Source: Caldifarciminota bacterium 4484_100 (GTDB lineage Bacteria > Hydrothermota > Tepidihabitantia > SM23-42). From it: a stretch of 7,711 nt of DNA. Both the position numbers and the translations under genes were made by a program. Below are positions 1 through 5,922 of the stretch, in pieces. The notes under the pieces were generated by a model, which worked only from the letters and a program-made list of their open reading frames with translations, was not told the DNA's origin and ran no database searches. The DNA is taken from positions 1-7,711 of the forward strand of contig MUKB01000062.1 in assembly GCA_002049785.1 (NCBI GenBank), given 5' to 3'. Within the stretch, counting starts at the first letter, position 1. Each line of letters starts with the position of its first letter.

Positions 1-615
1 CTTGATACAAGGCTATTCTTTCATAATTTTTCTATTTATGGAGCACTTCTGGTTGATGACTACCAGCTTGAGAAGGATCCGAATAATGAACCCAATCATT
101 TGGGGATGAAAATTGGTGCAGAGTTTGCGGATTTACTGAGATTCAAAAGGAGTTTTCTTATTTTTGAATATACCGCCATAACAAGATATACATATTGCCA
201 CTTTGTTCCTTATCAGCGTTATGAATTCCGCCATACGCCGATCGGTGCAATCTATGGCAATGATTACGATAACCTTTTTATGAAATTGGTCCGTCACCAG
301 ACACCCAAATTCGATTGGTATACTATCTTTTCATATCTGCGCAAGGGTGAATCGAAGATCACCACGATATGGCCTATCCCTGAACAACCGAGGGTACCTG
401 GAACAGAGTTTCCTTCAAATAACTTCCTCTCAGGGTGTGTTCAGCATTCATACACGATCGGTGGTGGGGTCAGATTTTTTCTAAAACATTGGGCCTTTGG
501 TGAATTTTATCTTGGTTATTTATACATAAAAAATTTTGAGCATAAAAATGGCAATACAAAAACTTCAATTTCTTTCAAACTTCAATTTGATATTCTGAAT
601 ATATCCGGTATGTAG
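1..615 (+). CDS. Probable Wzi-like outer-membrane beta-barrel protein (5' truncated by window edge)
   Basis: The frame is open from base 1 to the TAG at 613-615, so this is the C-terminal part of a longer protein. The first in-frame ATG at 100 lies inside continuous, similar-looking protein and is probably not the start. The visible 204 residues are rich in aromatic residues and have alternating polar/hydrophobic stretches (SIYGALLVDDYQ, FLIFEYTAITRYTY, GGGVRFFLKHWAFGEFYLGYLYI) with turns rich in Gly, Asn and Asp. This pattern is typical of transmembrane beta-strands of an outer-membrane barrel. The 'YGALLVDDYQ' segment, followed by an 'EYT..TRYTY' strand and a His/Pro-rich loop, resembles the capsule assembly Wzi family, which anchors surface polysaccharide. 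That family call is from memory of its style and is moderate. Another barrel family remains possible. The UbiA gene follows after 20 bases with no visible terminator. Confidence 0.6.
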   Translation, partial: LDTRLFFHNFSIYGALLVDDYQLEKDPNNEPNHLGMKIGAEFADLLRFKRSFLIFEYTAITRYTYCHFVPYQRYEFRHTPIGAIYGNDYDNLFMKLVRHQTPKFDWYTIFSYLRKGESKITTIWPIPEQPRVPGTEFPSNNFLSGCVQHSYTIGGGVRFFLKHWAFGEFYLGYLYIKNFEHKNGNTKTSISFKLQFDILNISGM

Positions 616-635
616 AGACCCGATACCACCTCTTT

Positions 636-1501
636 ATGAGTAAAACCAAGTCAGCAGCCGATTTCATTTTTCTCACCCGACCAATATTGTTAATTCCAGT
701 CTGGGCATTCCTCCTCCTCGGCTATTATCGTGCCGGAGGTGAGAGGTTCTATTTTAATACAAAATTTATTTTAATTTTTATTATCTACTCAATATTGGCG
801 GCATCGGTCTATATTCTCAATCAGATTACAGATATTCGCTCTGATACAATTAACCGAAAACATCTGCTTCTTGCGGAGGGGATTCTCAGCAAGCGCGATG
901 CTTATATGGAAATAGCGGTTTTATTAATTATGGTTATTATATTGTCTTTCTTCTTAAATTTCCATTTTCTATTTTTTATTGCGGTTTCCTTTATTATGGG
1001 TATAATCTATTCGGTCCCTCCGTTCAAATTTAAGGACCGTCCCATCCTCGATTTTCTAATAAATGCCATCGGTTATGGTTTTATATTTTTGGTGTTGCCG
1101 CCATCTTCATAAATACTACAATACTTGACACCCCGGGGGATGAACTCAGTGGAGGCAAGACTACAGGCATATTCTTAGGCCGGAAATGGGCGCTACGCTT
1201 GAGTCTGATATTTATACTCTGTAGTGCGATTGTTTCTTTGATTTTAAAAGACTGGGTCTGTTTTATTCCCGCTGTCGTTTCTTTGCCTCTGTTTTTATAT
1301 AGTTCAATAAAGATGGATAATCGGTCAATCTTCCTTTCGATCGGTATCGGTGGTCCATTACTTATCCTGCTTACCGGGATTGTCTTTCCATACTTTTTTA
1401 TACTGGCACTCATAACCTTCATTTTCTTGCGTATATATTATCGTCATCGATTCAACATCAACTATCCCTCCCTACAGATGCCCTGGAAAGGTAGTGAGTA
1501 G
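636..1501 (+). pseudogene. UbiA-family prenyltransferase, interrupted by a single-base frameshift
   Basis: UbiA enzymes are multi-span membrane proteins that transfer a polyprenyl group from its diphosphate to an acceptor such as a quinone ring, a haem or a lipid head. The 5' part (636-1112) has a hydrophobic start with RPILLIPVW, the first Mg-diphosphate motif N62-x3-D66-x3-D70, and the family signature YSVPPFKFK at about residues 125-133. It then meets TAA. From about 1088 the next frame continues the protein as FGVAAIFINTTILDTPGDE. This includes the second Asp motif (DTPGD, codons at 1127 and 1139), a GGKTTG segment and further membrane segments, ending at TAG 1499-1501. One extra T in the run 1086-1090 would join the halves into about 288 residues, the normal family length. 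No good ribosome binding site precedes the ATG at 636. The acceptor substrate cannot be told from sequence. The break may be a sequencing error or a real mutation. Confidence 0.85.
1086..1091 (+). other. Frameshift site in the UbiA gene (T5 run)
   Basis: The run TTTTTG lies where the upstream frame (GYGFIF, then LVLPPSS and stop) gives way to the downstream frame (FGVAAIF). Adding one T restores a continuous UbiA sequence across the join. A short homopolymer is a common place for a one-base indel in assemblies and in real mutation. Confidence 0.7.
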
Positions 1502-4232
1502 AATGGATATTGCAAAGAAAAGAAAGATTTTCTTTTCGATGGCGGGGTTTGTCCCGGAAAGGATTTTATTGAAAAAATTAAGAAAATTGGATAAACCCTG
1601 TGAAATTTTTGATGCTACACTATGCTATGCAGATATATCAGGCTTTACCGCAATGAGCGAAAGGATTGCCCACATCGGTAAAGAGGGTTCTGAGGAGTTG
1701 ACCCGTGTCATCAATTCATTCTTCGAGCCTTTGATAAAGATAATCACCAAATGGGGTGGTGATATATATAGATTTGGTGGAGATGCCATTATTGCATTCT
1801 TCCCAGAAACTGGAGGCGATTTTTCTTCAGCCCAGCGGGCACTCGGGGCAGGGATTGAGGCGATTGGATATGTTCAGAGATTTTCCCGGGTGAAGACCCG
1901 GGCCGGAGTTTTTGGTATCGGTATGCACATCGGTTTGACCAGGGGTAGGGTCTATTTCAGTGATTTGAAAAGTGATTACTTCCTGGCGGGTAGGTCAGCG
2001 AGCAGATTGATTGAAATAGTTGATACTGCAAAGGCGGGTGAGATAGTTGTAGATACGGGAGTGAAACAGAAGGCAAAGGATGTGATATTTAAGAATTTGA
2101 GAAATGGTCTCTGGTTATATGAAGGGATAAAGAGGTTGTTCAGTAGTGAAATAACCTCAGTTGTATCTCCAGTTCCTCAGGTGAAACTTAAAAATATTGA
2201 TGACTTAATCAATGATTTGAAACCGTATCTTCCTGACTGGCTTTACAAACGGATAGAATTGCAGCCGTATTTTGACCAGAGCGATGGTGAACATAGAAAG
2301 GCGGTGGTTATATTTCTACACTTCAGTGGAACTTCCTATGAAGATAATTCAGATAAGGCAGATACGGAGTTGAATACACTCTATCAGGAAGTTAAACAAT
2401 GCCTTGTCCGTTATGATGGCTGGTTGAATAAGATGGATGTATATAAGGACGGTGGAAGAATGTTGGTGGTCTTCGGATTTCCCAAGGCTTATGAAGATTG
2501 CGAAAAGAGGGCGGTACTTTTTTCTTATGAGATATTACAGGCTTCAGATTTAAAAGGTATCGATATAAAGATTGGTATCAATGCAGGATTTATCTTTGCC
2601 GGCCCGGTGGGTTCCCGCCTGCGGAGGGAATGGACGGTTATGGGTGATACCGTAAACCTTGCAGCACGACTATCTGCCCACGCCAAGAATAGAACGATCG
2701 TAGTTAGTGAAGTAGTATATAATAAGACATATCCAAATTTTGAATATCAGCCACTTGGTAAGAAAAGGTATAAGGGAAAGAAGAAAGAGATTTTCTGTTA
2801 CCGGGTTCTAAAGAAGAAGACAGTGGCTCAGAAAGGACTGCTTCGCTCGATATCAGAAGGTGAGAGGATTGTTGGCAGGAAGGCCGAAGTCAAAGGGTTT
2901 AAGAAATTGATTCCCCTGGTTGAGAAATCCCGGGGTCAGATCTGCGGCATAACCGGTGAACCTGGGATGGGAAAGTCGCGTCTGGCCCTGGAATTTTTGG
3001 GGATATTGAAGAAAAGGGGTTTTGATATATTGTCGGGCAATTGTCTTGCCTATGGTAGAGCTCTGTCATACCATCCCTGGGTTGAGCTTCTGAAGACATT
3101 TTTTGATTTTTCGCCGGGCGATACACCATCACTTCAGAGAAAGAAGATCAGGCAGGCGGTAATGAAAGTGGACAAGAAACTCACTAATTGGCTTCAAGTT
3201 ATCGGCGAGGTTATGGGTATAACATTTCCAGAGACAAAATTTACGAAATTTCTCGATGCCCGAGTAAAGAAACAGAGGTTTTTCGATATCGTTTTTGAAT
3301 TTATAAGTTATCTGGCTGAGCACCGTCCGACCTGCATTGTATTAGAAGATCTCCACTGGGCTGATTCGGTCTCGATGGAGCTTCTGAATTATATCGGGAG
3401 AAATATCGGCGATAAAAAAGTTCTCCTGCTTCTTGTATTTAGACCTTTAAGCCGGAAGGAAGAGTTTATGGAGAAGGAATTTTATAGAGAAATTTTTCTC
3501 AAGGAACTCAATAGTGCTGAGACAGCAGAACTGGTCGAAAATATGTTGGATATTAGTTCTCTACCACCTTCATTCAAAAGACTGATTATTGAAAAATCTC
3601 AGGGAAATCCATTTTATGTAGAGGAGATTGTAAAATCGTTCATTGAACAGGGTTTGATTTATGAAGATATGAGAGGTGCTTGGCAGTTTTCCAGGGGGAT
3701 AAGGGATATTCAAATTCCAGATAATGTTGAAGGTATCATCCTGAACAGGATTGACCATCTTGATCTTTATGAGCGGGATGTCTTGCAGACCGCCTCGGTA
3801 CTGGGCCGGGAGTTCGATAAATCTATTATTGAAGGGATATATCAGAATAAAAATGTGTTGAAGCGGTCCTTAAGGAACCTGAAAAGGCTCGATCTTCTGA
3901 CGAGCCAGAGGGATAAGGGAAGGGTTAGATATTTCTTCAAACATATCCTTACCCAGGAGGTTGCCTACGGAACAATTTCATTTGCCCGAAAAAGGGAGTT
4001 GCATAGAACAACCGCCGAATTTATTGAAACAAAGTTTAAGAAGAGGCGGGATGAATTTTTAGGCCTCTTGTCGCACCATTACTACTATGGTATGGCATAT
4101 GATAAGGCACTCCAGTATTCGGTTGAGGCCGGAGAAAAGGCGAAGAGGGTTTATGCGAATGAAGAGGCGATTGAGTTTTTCACCCGGGCGATCGATTCTT
4201 ATGAAAAACTTGAAGAACAAGTTACACAATAG
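1494..4232 (+). CDS. Tandem class III adenylate cyclase fused to a STAND/AAA-type NTPase
   Basis: A 912-residue soluble protein with no signal peptide or membrane segment. Cyclase domain 1 (about 40-200) has both metal-binding aspartates, D47 in YADISGF and D97 in FGGDAII. Cyclase domain 2 (about 268-440) has lost both (H276 in FLHFSG; Gly/Arg at the GD position) but keeps T381, N388 and R392 in TVMGDTVNLAAR, the adenine and transition-state positions of adenylyl cyclases. The two domains therefore probably form one composite site making cAMP from ATP. Next come VGRKAE (460-465), Walker A GEPGMGKS (488-495), Walker B CIVLEDLHWAD (614-624), the GNPFYVEE segment typical of this NTPase family, and a winged-helix region (about 740-850). 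The C-terminus enters helical repeats and stops at TAG, directly followed in phase by a TPR gene. The start may be GTG 1494, overlapping the UbiA stop by 8 bases, or ATG 1503, one base after that stop. GGAAAGG at 1485-1491 fits ATG 1503 somewhat better. Numbering here is from GTG. Confidence 0.9.
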   Translation: MSRMDIAKKRKIFFSMAGFVPERILLKKLRKLDKPCEIFDATLCYADISGFTAMSERIAHIGKEGSEELTRVINSFFEPLIKIITKWGGDIYRFGGDAIIAFFPETGGDFSSAQRALGAGIEAIGYVQRFSRVKTRAGVFGIGMHIGLTRGRVYFSDLKSDYFLAGRSASRLIEIVDTAKAGEIVVDTGVKQKAKDVIFKNLRNGLWLYEGIKRLFSSEITSVVSPVPQVKLKNIDDLINDLKPYLPDWLYKRIELQPYFDQSDGEHRKAVVIFLHFSGTSYEDNSDKADTELNTLYQEVKQCLVRYDGWLNKMDVYKDGGRMLVVFGFPKAYEDCEKRAVLFSYEILQASDLKGIDIKIGINAGFIFAGPVGSRLRREWTVMGDTVNLAARLSAHAKNRTIVVSEVVYNKTYPNFEYQPLGKKRYKGKKKEIFCYRVLKKKTVAQKGLLRSISEGERIVGRKAEVKGFKKLIPLVEKSRGQICGITGEPGMGKSRLALEFLGILKKRGFDILSGNCLAYGRALSYHPWVELLKTFFDFSPGDTPSLQRKKIRQAVMKVDKKLTNWLQVIGEVMGITFPETKFTKFLDARVKKQRFFDIVFEFISYLAEHRPTCIVLEDLHWADSVSMELLNYIGRNIGDKKVLLLLVFRPLSRKEEFMEKEFYREIFLKELNSAETAELVENMLDISSLPPSFKRLIIEKSQGNPFYVEEIVKSFIEQGLIYEDMRGAWQFSRGIRDIQIPDNVEGIILNRIDHLDLYERDVLQTASVLGREFDKSIIEGIYQNKNVLKRSLRNLKRLDLLTSQRDKGRVRYFFKHILTQEVAYGTISFARKRELHRTTAEFIETKFKKRRDEFLGLLSHHYYYGMAYDKALQYSVEAGEKAKRVYANEEAIEFFTRAIDSYEKLEEQVTQ

Positions 4233-4235
4233 ATG
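4230..4235 (+). other. TAG|ATG junction splitting one reading frame
   Basis: The stop codon of the cyclase-NTPase gene and the start codon of the TPR gene are adjacent and in the same phase. Without the TAG, the frame from 1494 to 5606 would encode one protein of about 1370 residues. There is no Shine-Dalgarno site next to the ATG; the nearest purine stretch, GAAGAA at 4212-4217, is about 15 bases away. Translation of the second gene would therefore most easily come from reinitiation after termination. Confidence 0.8.
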
Positions 4236-5606
4236 GACAAACAGGGGTTATTGATCAGGGCGCTCAAGGGCAGGTCCGAGATATTGAACCTCATCGGAAA
4301 GAATACCCTGGCGCTTGAGGATGCAAAGGCTGCCTTCAATTATTCAAGGCGATTTGGTAATAAATTTGAGCAGATTGAATCCCTGCTCTTGATGAGTAAT
4401 GTTTATGGAAGTTTGAGCCAATATCATAAGATGCGTGATTATGCGAAGAGGAGTTTAAGACTCGCTCAGAAACTCAGGTTGAAGAGGGGTCGAGCTGAGG
4501 GATTGAATAATATCGCCTATGTCTACACAATACTTGGTGATTATAAAAAGGCGTTGAGATATAATCATCTCTCTCTCGTTCTGAGCCGTGAGATCAGAGA
4601 TATAAGGGGTATTGCTGAGAGTCTGAATAACATCGGATACATATATGATTGTATTGGCCGTTATCGGGATGCAATAAGATATTATCAGAGATGTTTGAAG
4701 ATCCGTGAGGAACTGAATGACCGACAGAACAAGGCATATACACTGATAAACATCGGCTATGTCTATTCTATGGTCAATGATTATGAACGAGCTCTCTACT
4801 ATTATCAGGAGGCATTAAAGATTCAGGAGGAGATCGGTGATATTGAAGGAAAAGGGACGAGTCTGAACAATATCGGGTATATTTACCGCCAGCTCGGAGA
4901 TTATGCACGGGCACTCGAAAATTACAAGAATGCACTCAATCTGAGGCGGCAGATCGGTGATAGGGTGGGTGAGGCGAACAGTTTCAATAATATCGCTGTT
5001 GTCTACGCCATATCCGGAGAATATAAAAAGGCGATAAACTATGCACAGAGGTCGTTGCGGATAAAGGCCAGACTCGGTTATCAATTGGAACAGGGTGTGA
5101 CATATAATACACTTGCAACAATATACCTTGAAAATGGCGACCGAGAAAATGCTGAAAAAAGCTTGAAAAAGGCGCTGACAATAGCCAGGAGGTTGAGGTC
5201 GAAGTTTCTTCTGATGAGTGTCTACGCAAATTATGGGCGCTTGGAGATTGAAAGGAACAGGCTCTTCAAGGCAAGGGGTTATATCAATGCACTCAGAGAG
5301 ATTGCCGGTGAACTTGATTCCAAAAGTAATTATGCACTTTCACTTTGCCTTTTAGCCCGGGTATATGCGAAGATGGGTGACTGGCAGAGGTCGAGGCGGA
5401 ATTTCAGAAAGGCGATTAAGTTTTACAGAGATTTGAAAGAAGTTCTTGAACTGGGAAAGGTGTATTACTGGTATGGCGAGGCAGCCCTTAATAAGAAAAC
5501 CGATGCAAGGAAGTATCTGGAACTTGCCTGTGAGATTTTTATGAAAATCGGTGCACAGGGGTGGTTGAAAAAAGCTGATCTTCTATGCAGTCGTCTGAAA
5601 AATTAG
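4233..5606 (+). CDS. TPR-repeat protein, likely the detached C-terminal half of the cyclase-NTPase
   Basis: A 457-residue soluble, all-helical protein built almost wholly of TPR units. Eleven consecutive units of exactly 40 residues begin at residues 11, 51, 91, 131, 171, 211, 251, 291, 331, 371 and 411. The central ones carry a clear consensus of LNNIGYIY followed by LGDY..AL.YY..AL.I. The 40-residue spacing and Asn-rich first helix are like the TPRs of LGN/AGS3-type and STAND-associated scaffolds, which bind proteins or gate an attached NTPase. No enzymatic motif is visible. In related multidomain cyclase proteins the TPRs are usually on the same chain as the NTPase. Here they follow in phase after a TAG, which suggests a part that works with the upstream product, as a partner subunit or by readthrough. 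The last unit is weaker, and the protein ends with a short helix after it. The gene ends at TAG 5604-5606 and is followed by a long AT-rich gap. Confidence 0.85.
   Translation: MDKQGLLIRALKGRSEILNLIGKNTLALEDAKAAFNYSRRFGNKFEQIESLLLMSNVYGSLSQYHKMRDYAKRSLRLAQKLRLKRGRAEGLNNIAYVYTILGDYKKALRYNHLSLVLSREIRDIRGIAESLNNIGYIYDCIGRYRDAIRYYQRCLKIREELNDRQNKAYTLINIGYVYSMVNDYERALYYYQEALKIQEEIGDIEGKGTSLNNIGYIYRQLGDYARALENYKNALNLRRQIGDRVGEANSFNNIAVVYAISGEYKKAINYAQRSLRIKARLGYQLEQGVTYNTLATIYLENGDRENAEKSLKKALTIARRLRSKFLLMSVYANYGRLEIERNRLFKARGYINALREIAGELDSKSNYALSLCLLARVYAKMGDWQRSRRNFRKAIKFYRDLKEVLELGKVYYWYGEAALNKKTDARKYLELACEIFMKIGAQGWLKKADLLCSRLKN
4263..5582 (+). repeat. 120-bp periodic tandem repeat encoding eleven 40-residue TPR units
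   Basis: Related words recur at exact 120-base steps. Examples are GATTGAATAATATCG at 4501, GTCTGAATAACATCGG at 4621, CACTGATAAACATCGG at 4741, GTCTGAACAATATCGGG at 4861 and GTTTCAATAATATCG at 4981. Phase is kept without any insertion or deletion through all eleven units. The copies are diverged, most clearly alike in the middle and weakest at both ends, which fits old duplication under protein-level selection. Confidence 0.85.
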
Positions 5607-5626
5607 ATTCAGAAAAAAAATCTAAT
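5602..5626 (+). terminator. Weak hairpin over the TPR stop codon, possible terminator
   Basis: ATTAGATT (5602-5609) and AATCTAAT (5619-5626) form a perfect 8-bp stem with a 9-base A-rich loop. The TAG stop codon lies in the left arm. The stem has only one G-C pair and no T-run follows on this strand, so it is not a standard intrinsic terminator. It is the only hairpin noticed close to the end of the operon. Confidence 0.25.
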
Positions 5627-5760
5627 AAAAACTTCTGTATAAATTGAGATTTATTAAGATAGAAAATAAATGTACTTGATTTTCAAAAGAAAATTATATT
5701 GTTTAAAAAAATACTTTATATATGTCGTAAAACCATTTTTTATTTTGAGGATTTATTGGT

Positions 5761-5783
5761 TAGTTAAATTAAAATTTTAACTA
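5761..5783. promoter_or_regulatory. Inverted repeat upstream of the promoter, possible operator or UP-like element
   Basis: TAGTTAAA (5761-5768) and TTTAACTA (5776-5783) are perfect 8-base inverted arms around a 7-base spacer. The element ends 17 bases before the -35 box of the acyl-CoA dehydrogenase promoter, where a regulator or the RNA polymerase alpha subunit could bind. The sequence is almost all A and T, so a chance origin is quite possible. Confidence 0.3.
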
Positions 5784-5800
5784 TAATTCCCGTTTCTATA

Positions 5801-5828
5801 TTGACTTTTACAAATAATTAGATATAAT
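5801..5828 (+). promoter_or_regulatory. Sigma-70-type promoter for the acyl-CoA dehydrogenase operon
   Basis: TTGACT (5801-5806) differs from the -35 consensus by one base. TATAAT (5823-5828) is a perfect -10 box, and the spacer is 16 bases. Transcription would start near 5834-5837, giving a leader of roughly 85-90 bases before the ATG at 5923. It is the best promoter match seen in the window and sits just where a new operon begins. Confidence 0.75.
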
Positions 5829-5912
5829 TGAACGCTTATTCTCTAAGTGGCAGATTGGTAATTTCGGTCTAAGGCTTATCTTTTAAAATTATGATTTTTA
5901 AACTATTAGCAA

Positions 5913-5919
5913 AAGGAGG
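5913..5919 (+). promoter_or_regulatory. Strong ribosome binding site for the first acyl-CoA dehydrogenase
   Basis: AAGGAGG is a full Shine-Dalgarno match three bases before the ATG at 5923. That spacing is short. The in-frame TTG at 5929 would have nine bases, so the true start could be two codons later, but ATG is the more likely choice. Confidence 0.75.
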
Positions 5920-5922
5920 CAT

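Larger units (their letters stand above)
5607..5922 (+). other. AT-rich intergenic region between the two operons
   Basis: These 316 bases carry no convincing gene. They hold the hairpin at the TPR stop codon, an inverted repeat at 5761-5783, a sigma-70-like promoter at 5801-5828 and the leader of the acyl-CoA dehydrogenase operon. A 36-codon open frame at 5670-5780 was judged to be chance. Confidence 0.8.

Noticed and set aside
100..102. ATG as the start of the first gene
   Set aside because: The same frame is open to base 1 and the upstream residues have the same barrel-like character, so the ATG is internal and the gene starts outside the window.
1085..1091. Programmed -1 ribosomal frameshift in the UbiA gene
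   Set aside because: ATTTTTG does not fit the X XXY YYZ slippery pattern, and I saw no upstream Shine-Dalgarno-like stimulator or clear downstream structure. Frameshifting is not known for this family.
4230..4232. Genome-wide recoding of TAG (pyrrolysine or Gln)
   Set aside because: Three other genes here (ending at 615, 1501 and 5606) use TAG at natural ends, so it works as a normal stop codon.
4501..5120. 120-base periodic repeats as a CRISPR array or satellite
   Set aside because: The repeats are diverged, lie wholly within a coding frame, and encode TPR helices.
5676..5702. Second promoter (TTGATT with TATATT or TATTGT)
   Set aside because: The spacers of 13-15 bases are too short and the sequence is low in complexity. 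The promoter at 5801-5828 is far better.
5670..5780. Small open frame of 36 codons (begins MYLIFKRK, basic and hydrophobic)
   Set aside because: It has no ribosome binding site, lies in very AT-rich sequence where Lys, Phe and Tyr codons arise by chance, and ends inside the inverted repeat.
5840..5880. tRNA-like words (GTGGCAGATTGGTA) in the leader
   Set aside because: They resemble a tRNA-Leu/Ser D-arm, but there is no T-arm, anticodon stem or matching acceptor stem.
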